Below, piece after piece: positions 22,546 through 32,392 of a DNA stretch of 64,000 nucleotides. The position numbers were made by a program, and so were the translations under genes. The notes beneath the pieces are model-generated. The model was not told the DNA's origin, made no database searches, and saw nothing but the letters and a program-made list of their open reading frames with translations. Position 1 is the stretch's first letter, and each line of letters opens with the position of its first letter. The DNA lies in assembly GCA_965153355.1 (NCBI GenBank), contig OZ231127.1, forward strand, positions 98,704,001 to 98,768,000. The letters run 5' to 3'. Source of the stretch: Flaccisagitta enflata. Its lineage: Eukaryota > Chaetognatha > Sagittoidea > Aphragmophora.

Positions 22546-23586
22546 GCGCTGATAAAATGGATGTTTAGGAACTGTAAGACTGCCTGTCCATACACTTTTT
22601 TTCCAAATATGATCTCGTTTCATGATCTATTTACAAAGTCTGTCCGGTAAGCAAGCTATTCTTTGGGGCAAAGAAAATTTATGAATTATCAAAATTTGAA
22701 TCGAACAAAAGGAAAATCACAGTAGATGTCGTCTAGACTTGGAAATATAAATGTTCGGGAATTTATAACTCGTTTATGAAGTAGAATAATCATTTTTTTA
22801 TTTGTGTAATGCTTAGGCCCTGAGGGGTAACTTTTTATGTAAACAAGGCTGGATACACGGCAATCCAGTCTTCGAGGGGCCTTGTGGCGTCCATCTACAA
22901 TGAGTTTGGGCAGTTACTGATTAAAATTATGATAGATGTACCTCAAGTTGTTGTTGCTGTTGTTATCATTGGAATTATTGTCGTCGCTAATGTCGTTGTA
23001 GTCATCATTTTGTTGTCGTTGTCAATCTTAATTGTCAGCATCTTCGTCATGCATAACGTGATTGTTTTTGTCATTTTTCCTTCTTCCTTGATTTCAAATT
23101 AAAAATGGAGGAAAAAAAAGATATAGTGTAAAAAAAAGTAAAGTAGCACCAATTCGGTATAGGATGATCTTAGCAGAATTCAGAGAGCGATTTCTCATCA
23201 TGTCAATGAAAATCATAGTGGCCTAGTGCTTGGTCACCGTCTCATCATTATGTCATAAAATGAAATAACAAACAATTTTTTCGTATGTTAAAAGGTCGGC
23301 GCTATTGGCACCTGATGATGGGGACTGAGATCTCCCCCAAAACACAAACCAAATTATTCTGGATGAATTTGTCAAGTCAAAATGATTCAGACTATCATGA
23401 ATCTGATTTACAAGAACAAGGGTAGTTCTATCTTAAGATTAGTGGTAGATGGGAAAATCTCCTTATAGATCAAAGTGTTTAGGTCAATAAAAGGACATTA
23501 CAAACTCAAAATATTTCAATGACCCTTCCGGGGGCCTGCAATTGTAGCCCTTAAGATATGAATACTTCAGTTTTCCATTTTCTTTA
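22546..23586. other. Intergenic DNA with a family C fragment
   Basis: AAGGCTGGATACACGGC near 22845 is a family C end. No supported gene. Confidence 0.45.
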
Positions 23587-23959
23587 AGTTGTGGATGTAG
23601 AATTTTAAAGGACAGATGCTATAAGTCAAGTTAAACTAAAACAAAAAATCTAAAGGTCTAAAAATATATTAAACAATTTGCGCAAGGAAATTCCTTTCCC
23701 ATGTACTTTTGTTATTAAGAATTATTCACCTTTATAATCATTTTTTAGACTTTGGTTTGATACAGTGAATTGGTTTTCATTCAATCTATTGTTGATTTAT
23801 GTTAACAATAACACTGGCATTCAATGTATCTTTATCTATTTCTATCAACTGATAATCTTCAATGTTGGAGTTTTGTGACAACATTGAAGATGAAATGTTT
23901 TGTTATCATTGATGCATCAATGGGATATCTTTAACTGAATACTACTGTAAATTTCTTGG

Positions 23960-23966
23960 TATAAAA
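23960..23966 (+). promoter_or_regulatory. LTR TATA box
   Basis: TATAAAA in the 5' LTR, with the identical motif in the 3' LTR. It lies about 90 bases upstream of the first AATAAA. Confidence 0.6.
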
Positions 23967-24025
23967 CATTGTGTGACGTGTTATTTGGATCCATTCTCAT
24001 CGCTCGCTGGGGTCATTTGCTCTGC

Positions 24026-24031
24026 GTAAGT
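24026..24031 (+). promoter_or_regulatory. Candidate splice donor in the LTR
   Basis: GTAAGT in the context TCTGCGTAAGTTCC, about 65 bases after the TATA box and so probably inside the transcript leader. It could feed the acceptor at 32385. A second strong candidate, GTGAGT, is at 24548 in the leader. Confidence 0.4.
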
Positions 24032-24318
24032 TCCATTCCTCTAACTCTGTCTAAATAAACTTATTGCCTTAAACACTGTCTAAATAAATTTATTGCCTAA
24101 AACTTTGTCTTAATAAACTTATCGCCTAAATAACTTTGTCATGAATAAATATATCTAAACATTGTTACCATTCAATAAGTCCTGCTTCCATGCCTCTGAA
24201 TGAAGAATTAAGGGCTTTGATCAATTACTATTGAACTAGATGGTATTTAAAGGATCAGGAAAAGATTTATTGAGACTAAGAATGAACAAGCATGACCAGA
24301 CTAGAATTTGCAATAACT

Positions 24319-24336
24319 TGGTGGCACCAGGATTTA
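24319..24336 (+). promoter_or_regulatory. Primer-binding site
   Basis: TGGTGGCACCAGGATTTA follows the 5' LTR directly. It starts with TGG as expected for pairing with a tRNA CCA end. I cannot name the tRNA. Confidence 0.65.
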
Positions 24337-24751
24337 TAGGCATGAATGGTACCTTTGTTAAGTACGGCACGTGGTAATGGGTTATTATACAGATTTTTAT
24401 TAACAATGGTTACGGCACGTTGGGGTGGGGTCACTCTTCTGGCGGTAAGGGCGTGGGTCTTCACCCTTGGGCTCGTCACACGGCGTCACCGCGCGGGCGC
24501 GGTCTACCCGCGTGATGATTCCGACATGTTTATTTCCGTAAGGGGCAGTGAGTTATGAGAAGCAGGATTGTTTTCGATGGCTCGCAGGGCAAGATACATA
24601 AATAAACATTCAGAATATGATATATATAAAACGCAATTTTGAGGCGCGAAAATAAGGGGGGAAATCAAATGAAACGGAAAAACATAACTACATCGACTTC
24701 ACGCTTGAACAAGACTGACAAAAATAATTAATTTACAGTGTGAACTCGAGA
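24337..24751 (+). other. Untranslated leader of the retroelement
   Basis: About 415 bases before the first gag ATG. It is G+C-rich around 24415-24520 with self-complementary CGCGGGCGCGG-type sequence, a plausible packaging or regulatory region. The short open frame here is not protein-like. Confidence 0.5.
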
Positions 24752-24990
24752 ATGGCGGAACAGGAAGAGCAGCTAAAGGAAGATAAACAGTTGGGAGAGG
24801 AAATTTGTGAAGAGCAAAGGCGACTTGGAGGACTTCTGGGATTCGTCAACCTCATCAGTTTATTCTGTTCATCTTGCTTGGTCAGTACATGGCATTCCTT
24901 TCATGTCGTCAGAGAAGACTCAGAAACGGATGGCACCGTTTATAAGAGTTTTGGATGTGGACGAAAGGGCGTTAAGCTCCAGAATCTGAG
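24752..24990 (+). CDS. gag exon 1 (candidate)
   Basis: ATG at 24752 opens an acidic, Gln/Glu-rich segment (MAEQEEQLKEDKQLG) and reaches donor GTAAAG at 24991. Joined to 25120 the phase continues into a coiled-coil segment. A second frame in this exon also looks protein-like but ends in a stop at the splice site, so a frameshift in this copy cannot be excluded. Confidence 0.45.
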
Positions 24991-25119
24991 GTAAAGAAAT
25001 AAGGGAGAGATATTAATGACAGAGGGATAAACTGAAAGAAAGGTGGAGGGTAGTGATGACTAGGAATCGACCCTTTAGTGACGGTAGAACAATAGTGACA
25101 GATTCTCCACCCTCAACAG

Positions 25120-25305
25120 AGCTGCCCTGGATGAAAAGAAAAGTTATTTGGAAAAGATCAGATCCATCATCGCCGGCCTCGTTAGTAAGGGATACTCTGC
25201 AGATACAGCTCCTGCGTCAAGACCATCGAAGCAGGAAAGAGGAGAGAATGAATACGAATCGGCGATAAAAACTTATGAAGAGGACCTCGCGAGGATGAGA
25301 CATCG
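25120..25305 (+). CDS. gag exon 2 (candidate coiled coil)
   Basis: The acceptor is pyrimidine-rich (CTCCACCCTCAACAG). The exon encodes ALDEKKSYLEKIRSIIAGL and ends EEDLARMRHR before donor GTATGA at 25306. Heptad-like spacing of Leu/Ile continues into exon 3. Confidence 0.6.
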
Positions 25306-25786
25306 GTATGACAGAACAAGGACAGTCAAAGACAGACAAAGACAGTCAAAGACAGACAAAGGCAGTCAAAGACAGACAAAGACAGACAAAGACAGTCAAA
25401 GACAGACAAAGACAGTCGAAGACAGACACAGACAGACAGAGAGAAACAGACAGACACAGACAGGCAGACACAGACAAACACAGACAGACACAGACAGACA
25501 CAAACTGACATAGACTGAGATAGATAGACACAGATAGACACAGATGGACACAGATAGACGCAGATAGAGACAGACAGACACAGACAGACAAACACAGACA
25601 GACGCAGACAGACACAGACAGACACAGACAGACACAGACAACCACAGACAGACACAAACAGACACAGACAGACACAGACAGACAGACAGACGCGGACAGA
25701 CACGGACAGACACAGACAGACAGGACGGGAGGATTACTCGAACACAACCGCACGATTTAAATTTCGCAAATGTACGTCAATCTTAG
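25306..25786 (+). other. Candidate gag intron made mostly of (CAGACA)n
   Basis: A 481-base intron with donor GTATGA and acceptor AATCTTAG. Nearly all of it (25310-25720) is CAGACA/GACAGTCAAA repeat. Removing it joins MRHR to CEELERENAALKQEL in one coiled coil with matching phase. Confidence 0.6.
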
Positions 25787-26951
25787 GTGTGAGGAGCTAG
25801 AGAGGGAAAACGCGGCTCTCAAACAAGAGTTGAAGGAACATAAAGACTACCTTAGAAACGGAGCAGCCGGCCACACATCTTCCGCGGCTGCGGGCAACAA
25901 CATCACGGGCGGCGGATACGTGAACGGCAGCGGCGGTGGCGCTGCGGCGACGACCTCCAGCTCCATCCCATGGGGAGGCGTTCAGTTTGGACTCACGGGA
26001 CGCCGACAAGACGAAGGAAGACCGACGAAGGACTCCAGCCTGCAAACAATCATACAAAGCTCAAAACTAATAAAGGTTAAATTTGAAGCAACGGATGATA
26101 TAGTAAAATATGTCGATGGTCAAAGCAACCTGTCTAACGCGATAAAAGAATATTTCGGGAGAGAGACCAGTCAGCTAAAAATACAAATAGCGATATTTCA
26201 CATGGGAGAGGAATTGAAAAAGGACGCTCAGTTTGTTTACGACAATATGAAAACAATAGCGCACTTCGACCTAGATCAGTTTTTCACAGGCCTGTTTGAG
26301 ATGAACTTCCCGTCACCCAACTCGAGTTTACAACTAGGCTACTCAAAACTGACTCAAAACTTTCCGACTAAACGCACGATCATCGAATATGCCAGAACAT
26401 TTCGATGTTTTGTCAATATGTTGAAATGGGAATTGAACACACAAATAAACAAATTTTTGGAAGGCTTGTCCTGCGCTGATGTTAAATCAGCGCTCAGGAG
26501 ACACAAATTGGGGGGCATGGCATTTAACGATCTTGTGTCGTTAGCCGTTGATATAAACAACAATCTGAATCTGGAGAAAAACACGTCTAGGACTTTGATC
26601 TTGGAAGAGGAAAATGACAAAGGGACCGATTTCGACATGACTCTCAAAATTTTTAACACAGATTTTAGGGACTACAAGGAAAAGGCGATGAGGCATAATC
26701 TAGGGAATGGTAGTTGTTGGAACTGCTTTAGCGACGGTCACAGGTCGATCACATGTCAGAAACGATCATGCAAGTTCTGTGACCGTCCTACAAGTGTTGT
26801 TCGTCACTACTCACTCCTGTGCCCGAAGGCACCGGAAAAACTGGACAATTTTCTGGCTCAGAGAAAAAAGGCAGAGGCTATGAGGAGGCCCAACGTGAAA
26901 ATGGTTGAGGACACGGTTGAGTGGCAGTTTGACGAGACTGACTTTGACTGA
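25787..26951 (+). CDS. Gag (capsid and nucleocapsid), main exon
   Basis: After a coiled-coil start (CEELERENAALKQELKEHK) and a Gly/Ala-rich linker comes a helical region typical of retrotransposon gag. It includes FFTGLFEMNFPSPNS, IIEYARTFRCFVNMLKW and INKFLEGLSCADVKSALR. Two zinc knuckles follow at residues 315-350 counted from the ATG at 25770: C-x2-C-x4-H-x4-C (CWNCFSDGHRSITC), and C-x2-C-x8-H-x4-C ending HYSLLC. The stop is UGA, with pol in the same frame directly after. If splicing is not used, translation could start at ATG 25770, but the coiled coil would then lack its first half. Confidence 0.85.
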
Positions 26952-26957
26952 CTAGAC
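26949..26957 (+). promoter_or_regulatory. gag-pol readthrough stop UGA-CUA
   Basis: The gag stop is TGA followed by CTA GAC, and the frame stays open through pol. UGA-CUA is an established readthrough context in several RNA viruses and cellular genes. I infer that the pol products are made by stop-codon suppression, as in gammaretroviruses, rather than by frameshifting. Confidence 0.65.
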
Positions 26958-29900
26958 AAAACAAACGGGGAAGAGGACTTTATCGGTAAACTAACAACGC
27001 AAGAACGGAAAGAGATAGAGACTAATGAAGGTTTGACTTTAGATCAGACTGATGCTAGACCATTGTTTTTATTGGGCTACTGTTCAATTAAGGGTAAGAA
27101 CTATAGGACAACTTGGGAGGTAGACGGAGGTAGTGACCGTTGCATAGTAAACGATTTGACCGTTAGACGACTAGGGGTGGACAGGAAAAAATTCCATCAG
27201 AGTAAAACTGTAGTGGGGGTAGGGGGGACTAAAATTTACTGTGACGAATATTGTATCTTAAGACTTTATTTTAAAGGGAGGGGACATGAGGGATTATACC
27301 TTAATTTATTATGTTACATCATGAGAACGCCCAATCTACCTAATTTGATCGGATCTGACACACTAGCTTCTTTAGGAGCTAAAATTGATTATGGGGATAA
27401 CACTTTAAGGGCAGAAGGGGTGACCATAGATTTGTGTACGAAAAAAGAGGAGGCCGACCGTTTTTCTAAGGATGACAATGCAAGAGAGATTTATTTTCAT
27501 GCCGCCAATTATACCAGCATACCTGGGAGGGAGGCTAGGGAGGTTGAAGTAGTCTTGACTTCAGATCCACCGGCCAATTTTGTCTTGTGTGGTCGAAATT
27601 CCGGCGAGCGCGAGGTTATGAGCGTCTGTTATGAGAATATAGGGGGTGGGTATAAGGTTGGGGTGTTTAATAAGAATTACGTTCCCATGAGCATTAAGCA
27701 GGGCGAGGAATTAGGATTTTTACTGACTAATAGTGACGACACGGTGATAGCTTATGTGACTGACATATTGGATGATTTAGAGAAAGAGAATGACAAAGAG
27801 AGAGACAATATAAATGACGATGTGAATGACAGCGTGAATGATAGTGATGACTCAATTTTCGCGACCAAGATTAAAAACACACGGGGAGAAAAAAAGTCAG
27901 GAGCGAAGGATGAAATCACTTTTAGCGGGGATGAAGAGGGGGAGAAAGAGGAGCGTAAGAAGGAAGAGGAAGGGCCTTGCCCGATCCCAGACCGTAGAAA
28001 ATTAAGTGCGAGGGAAATGGATCGGTTTTTTAAGTTTGGGGCAAAGATCAAAGGAGTTTCAAACGAAAACAGTGTGAGCACCAAGGACGACTGGCCTTTA
28101 GAATCGATTTCGAAAGAAGCAGAAATAAAGCGAAGCGAGGAAAGTACTATGTGGGCCAATAGTAATGACCTCTTAAAAAATTTTGACTGGGAAAAAATGA
28201 TTTTAGAGTTATCTGAGGATGTAGGGGTCCAGGAGAGCCATAATTTTGCTGAAAAATTGAAAGAGCTATTTTATAAATACAAAGCTTGCTTCTGGAATAA
28301 TGATTGGTCACAATGGACACGGTGCCGTGTCCCGGACTTAGAGATAGAACTTATAGACAATTATACCTGTCAAATTGATAAATATCGAAAACTACCGGAT
28401 GAAAAACAAGAGGCGTTGAAGGGTTATGTGAGGGACCTCCTTAAGGCTAATGTAATCGAACGGAGCAACGGCTTAGTCGAATTCTGTAGCAATCCCGTGA
28501 TAGTTTTTCAAGAAAAATTAGGTCCAGATGGTAAACCTGTACGAAAAATTAGATTTTGCCACGATTACCGTTCTCAGAACAAAATGGTCAAATCGGTCAG
28601 TTACCCCTTACAATTAATTGAAAAAACTTTAGAAGAAACGGCAAAAGACGCAAAATATTTTATGTCTTTTGACCTTGTTAACTATTTCTTTCTCCTCCCT
28701 TTGTCACCTAAGTCACGTAAAATAACTACATTTTATGCATTAGGGGATCAATATCAGTACACTACAACCCCACAAGGTATAAAATCTATTCCCGGGTTAG
28801 CTTCAAAAGTGACAAAACATGTGACACGACACTGTGAAAATGTGACAGGTTACATTGACGACTTTATACTGAAAGCTCTGACACTGGCTCTGATGCTAAA
28901 ATATACAGAACTGTTTTTGTTAGCTATTAGCCATTTCAGGCTCATGCTCGGGCCTAAAAAGGTACAGTTAGTAACCAAAACCGCAAATTTTCTAGGGTAC
29001 GCCATATCAGAAAATAATATCATAAGGGTGGCTAGCAATAAAATCACCAGTTTAAGGGATATAAAGAGTCCAAAAAATAAAGATGAGCTGAGAAGCATCT
29101 TGGGTTTCCTATCTTGGTATGCTAACCGGACCAAACTGAGAGACGTGATACATGGGATGCGTGAAATAGCCAAATGTGGCCGGGTCTTCCACTGGTCAAA
29201 AGAATTAGAATCTGACTTGCGCGAGTCCATCGAAATAGTCCTCGACCCCCATTCAGGGATATTACGGGCCCCTGTAACCCCAACAGTAGAATTTCCTTTT
29301 ATTTTATTCATAGATTCGAGCCGTTATTCATTAGGGTCTTGTCTGTGCCAAATTCAAAAAATTGGGGAAAATGAGGAGGTGGTAAATACTTTTGACCCAG
29401 ATAGTAAAAATCGTGTTTATCTCCTGCAGTACTTTAGTACTGCAATACCATCAAATGAATTGCTTATGCCTATTTGTCTGTTGGAGCTGAAGAGTCTGTA
29501 CCTCAGTCTGAAACATTGGCGTCATTTTTTATTAGTTTCTAATTGTCCGTTTGTCTGTTACACGGACAGCCGTTTTGTCAGTTACTGGCTGTCTATTGAA
29601 ATATGCTCTGAGAAAATAGCAAGGTGGCTCGAATATATATCGCAGTATAATATAGAAATTCGCTTCACACCCTCGGTCATGAACCCCGGAGACCTAATGT
29701 CGAGAGCGTTTGTAAGAGATACCGCCACACCCACCGCCCGTAATCCTTTTTACAATTATCAAATATTCAATGGGGAGGGGAAATTACTGCGTGCCGATCA
29801 GATTTTTTCAAAAGATAAACAAACAGAGTTAAACGAATGGTTTCAAACAACTAAGAGGGGCCCCTTGGCAGTAGTAAAGACCCTTACCGAGTGGGGGGGT

Positions 29901-31700
29901 GGATCCCCTCGCGAGTGCGAGGGACGGGATAGCCACGTACGGCAGTCGTACGTGCCCGGGGGAGGGCCAACTGCATCATGTGATCGTCTGACGGTCACCA
30001 GAGTTCACATGATGCATGAGTGCGTTGGCCTGAAGGCTGATGACCGAGAAAGTAATTTAGTATGTAGCAGTGAGATCGAGCCGACCCTTAGTGGGAAAAG
30101 TGGACGAAGAAAGGCAAGGGCAAGGAGGAATGACAGGAAAAGGGATAGAAAGCTGATTGATCGGTTGTCCGATGAGAGAGAGAAACATGAATGTTCACCT
30201 TGTTCTTGTTCTGGTTGGGGTGACGAGGCCGACGTCCACTGCAGCTGCTGCTGCCGCCTCGTCAAATCCGTTGACTTGTCTGATATCCATCTGTCGGAGG
30301 ACAATGTTCTTTTACTGTCGACCGAGGATCTGTTGAAAGGGAAAGAAGAGTTGGAGATAGATGATCAATTTTCAGAGTGTGAACTACCGACATTGAGAGC
30401 CGAGGATTTGAACGAGGTTTTAGAGAGGCAAAAAGGGGAGATGTCAATAAAGTTGAGGGACTGGCTGGAGGGCAAAGTCGATCTGCCTAACAAGGTCGAG
30501 TCACTTGGACTCGATTCAAAATATCTCTCTCTTTTGCGTCATTTTTCACTTTTTAGAATCAGTAAACAGAAAGTCATCTTTCGTCTGTTTACAAACAAGG
30601 ACGGGGGCGTCCGGTTCTTAGTTTTTGTGGATCCTGAGAGTTTAAAAGGGCTGGTTGAACGGACGCATGAGGGATTAGGTCACGTGTCAAAGACGGCCGT
30701 TTACGAGTGCCTAAAACAAGGCCACTATAGTCCGGGGATGCGGGAACAAATTAAGGAAATTTTAAGGGCATGTTTACCCTGTCTTAAATATAACATACAG
30801 AAAACCGTTAAATGTAAGGATTCCACAGTCATGTCGACCCAATCTAGGCAAAAATTGCAAATGGATATAATGGGGCCGATATGTAATAGCCATGGATTTA
30901 GATACATTTTGGGCCTTGTTGACTGTTATGATAGAACTTTATTTCTAATCCCTTTGAAAACTTTAGAGGCAAGGGAGATGCAGAGGGTTTTAATCGATTT
31001 CTTTTCTGAAAATGGACTCTGGGAATTTATTCAAATAGATTTTAAGTGTTTAACTCTGAGGGGTTTAGACTCGGATTTACTAAAGGGTTTAAGGGTGGGT
31101 GTGATTCGCAGTAATCATCACACTAACTCCCAATCGGCCATTGAGCGCCAATTTCAGACCAGCCTTATCACCTTGCTTAAGATGATGGACGGACAGCCGG
31201 ACTTATCGGGGTGGTCCAAAATGCTCAACAAGTTAACATTCACCTTGAACAACCGGCCGCTTGCGAGCCTAAATTGGCGAACTTCATCGGAGCTGCGTTT
31301 TGTGACGCCGCCGCGGCTTTTGGGGCCGCTACACCTCACAACCATACCTGAGAGGGGGGATATGAAGGGCTTAAAGTTAATGTCTCAGATGCATGATGAC
31401 ATAAGGGAGGCTGCATTCAGGGCGTCTATCAAGAGCAAGAATTTCATGTATCCAACGGATTCACTGGCAGCCGGGACTGTCGTATTTAGGAAAAGACAAA
31501 ATTTCTCGAGACATAATAACAAAAAACTACAATACAAGGTTATCACGGGCTATGAGGTCCTAAAGAGGGTTGGGAGTGGCACCTATCTATTACGGAATTT
31601 ACGGACGGACAAAGACGAAGTACTCCCAGTCTGCCAGTTGATTAGGACAAAACTAAGTAGAAACGAGGTCATTGAGATTTTGAGCAAGTTGAATGATTAA
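26952..31700 (+). CDS. Pol polyprotein: protease, reverse transcriptase, RNase H, integrase
   Basis: The first ATG is at 27033, but the frame is continuous with gag. Residue numbers below count from that ATG. The protease has VDGGSD at 30-35 instead of the usual D-T/S-G, and its second conserved motif LIGSDTLASLGA. RT shows IRFCHDYRSQNK, MSFDLVNYF (about 545) and YIDDF (607). RNase H shows FIDSSRYSLGS (760), LELKSLYLSLKHWRHF and CYTDSR (843). A linker of about 300 residues follows, partly Cys-rich and partly very basic (RRKARARRNDRKRDRK). The integrase zinc motif is HEGLGHVSKT plus CLPC (1212-1250), with core residues in QMDIMG (1277), IQIDFKC (1336) and AIERQF (1370). A GPY/F-like end follows. 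The order is that of Ty3/gypsy. No stop interrupts 1555 codons. Confidence 0.92.
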   Translation, partial: LDKTNGEEDFIGKLTTQERKEIETNEGLTLDQTDARPLFLLGYCSIKGKNYRTTWEVDGGSDRCIVNDLTVRRLGVDRKKFHQSKTVVGVGGTKIYCDEYCILRLYFKGRGHEGLYLNLLCYIMRTPNLPNLIGSDTLASLGAKIDYGDNTLRAEGVTIDLCTKKEEADRFSKDDNAREIYFHAANYTSIPGREAREVEVVLTSDPPANFVLCGRNSGEREVMSVCYENIGGGYKVGVFNKNYVPMSIKQGEELGFLLTNSDDTVIAYVTDILDDLEKENDKERDNINDDVNDSVNDSDDSIFATKIKNTRGEKKSGAKDEITFSGDEEGEKEERKKEEEGPCPIPDRRKLSAREMDRFFKFGAKIKGVSNENSVSTKDDWPLESISKEAEIKRSEESTMWANSNDLLKNFDWEKMILELSEDVGVQESHNFAEKLKELFYKYKACFWNNDWSQWTRCRVPDLEIELIDNYTCQIDKYRKLPDEKQEALKGYVRDLLKANVIERSNGLVEFCSNPVIVFQEKLGPDGKPVRKIRFCHDYRSQNKMVKSVSYPLQLIEKTLEETAKDAKYFMSFDLVNYFFLLPLSPKSRKITTFYALGDQYQYTTTPQGIKSIPGLASKVTKHVTRHCENVTGYIDDFILKALTLALMLKYTELFLLAISHFRLMLGPKKVQLVTKTANFLGYAISENNIIRVASNKITSLRDIKSPKNKDELRSILGFLSWYANRTKLRDVIHGMREIAKCGRVFHWSKELESDLRESIEIVLDPHSGILRAPVTPTVEFPFILFIDSSRYSLGSCLCQIQKIGENEEVVNTFDPDSKNRVYLLQYFSTAIPSNELLMPICLLELKSLYLSLKHWRHFLLVSNCPFVCYTDSRFVSYWLSIEICSEKIARWLEYISQYNIEIRFTPSVMNPGDLMSRAFVRDTATPTARNPFYNYQIFNGEGKLLRADQIFSKDKQTELNEWFQTTKRGPLAVVKTLTEWGGGSPRECEGRDSHVRQSYVPGGGPTASCDRLTVTRVHMMHECVGLKADDRESNLVCSSEIEPTLSGKSGRRKARARRNDRKRDRKLIDRLSDEREKHECSPCSCSGWGDEADVHCSCCCRLVKSVDLSDIHLSEDNVLLLSTEDLLKGKEELEIDDQFSECELPTLRAEDLNEVLERQKGEMSIKLRDWLEGKVDLPNKVESLGLDSKYLSLLRHFSLFRISKQKVIFRLFTNKDGGVRFLVFVDPESLKGLVERTHEGLGHVSKTAVYECLKQGHYSPGMREQIKEILRACLPCLKYNIQKTVKCKDSTVMSTQSRQKLQMDIMGPICNSHGFRYILGLVDCYDRTLFLIPLKTLEAREMQRVLIDFFSENGLWEFIQIDFKCLTLRGLDSDLLKGLRVGVIRSNHHTNSQSAIERQFQTSLITLLKMMDGQPDLSGWSKMLNKLTFTLNNRPLASLNWRTSSELRFVTPPRLLGPLHLTTIPERGDMKGLKLMSQMHDDIREAAFRASIKSKNFMYPTDSLAAGTVVFRKRQNFSRHNNKKLQYKVITGYEVLKRVGSGTYLLRNLRTDKDEVLPVCQLIRTKLSRNEVIEILSKLND
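29903..30030 (+). other. Cluster of RNA hairpins inside pol
   Basis: There are three successive perfect stems. CCCTCGC with GCGAGGG lies at 29906-29923. CACGTAC with GTACGTG lies at 29934-29954. A 12-base stem TGCATCATGTGA with its complement spans 29972-30016. The last is extended by GGCCAAC (29965) pairing with GTTGGCC (30024), giving 19 pairs with one 3' bulge. The cluster lies in the linker between RNase H and integrase. Another 9-base stem, TGACGAGGC with GCCTCGTCA, is at 30221-30264. Confidence 0.75.
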
Positions 31701-32340
31701 TAGTCTAAACTGGGCATGTGAATTCTGACTGAGAACTCATTTCAGTGAAATTTTAGTGAATTTAAGTGAATTTTGTAAATTTCAATGATAATTTTGACGG
31801 GATATTGACGATTAGTGATATTTGTGATATCTTATGATAGTTTAGTGATGTTTTATCGATATTTCATCGATAAACTAGCGATTTTAACGATATTTTAGTA
31901 CCATTTTAGTGACATTTTAGTGACACTATGGGGGTATTTTGGCGGTATTTTAATCAAATTTCAGTCATATTCTAATAAATTTGGTGATATAATGATATTT
32001 CAATCATATCTCAGTGACATCTTAGTGATATTTTAGTTATGTTTTAACAATTCTTGCGATTTCAGTGACATTTTCAATCTCATTTCTGCCTTTGGCTACA
32101 ACTCGTTTTAGTTTGGCTAAAAACTCATTTTAGTGACAGTTCTAACGGAAATTGATAAAGTTTTGGCAATTTTATAACATTTTGGTGTTTTGATATAAAT
32201 TTGAGTGGTATTTCTAGTCTTATTTCCTACCTTTAAGCAACAAGTTTTAACATCTTATAGGTTCACACTCAAAATTTGAGACTTGGTTTTGTATGCAAAG
32301 CTTCATTTTGATTGATTCAACGATTCTTTTTAATTAGACT
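31701..32340 (+). repeat. Degenerate TTTTAGTGA array after pol
   Basis: AT-rich DNA with many imperfect copies of TTTTAGTGA/ATTTTAGTGAC between about 31740 and 32160. No coding frame. Confidence 0.6.
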
Positions 32341-32370
32341 TTGGTTAGTGTCGAGCAAGTAGGGTGTTAG

Positions 32371-32386
32371 TTTATTTCTCTTACAG
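32371..32386 (+). promoter_or_regulatory. Splice acceptor for the third ORF
   Basis: TTTATTTCTCTTACAG precedes an ATG by six bases (ATG at 32393). The pyrimidine tract is strong, and the placement matches the way retroviral env genes are expressed from a spliced message. Confidence 0.65.
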
Positions 32387-32392
32387 GACAAA

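Larger units (their letters stand above)
23587..24318 (+). repeat. 5' LTR
   Basis: Starts AGTTGTGGATG and ends CAATAACT. TATAAAA is at 23960. Three to four tandem units of about 29 bases carrying AATAAA (TAAATAAACTTATTGCC) follow near 24045-24130 and could serve as polyadenylation signals. Confidence 0.92.

Noticed and set aside
22884-23102. 72-codon hydrophobic frame
   Set aside because: Mostly translation of GTTGTT/GTCGTC-rich low-complexity DNA.
23300-23420. Possible LINE-like coding remnant around GATCTCCCCCAAAACACAAAC
   Set aside because: Too short and without a recognisable domain.
24346-24558. 70-codon frame in the retroelement leader
   Set aside because: Composition is not protein-like and it lies between the primer site and gag, where structured RNA is expected.
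30033-30055. Hammerhead ribozyme core (CTGATGA followed by GAAA)
   Set aside because: Only four bases separate the two motifs, too few for stem II, and no cleavage-site stem pairs with the flanks.
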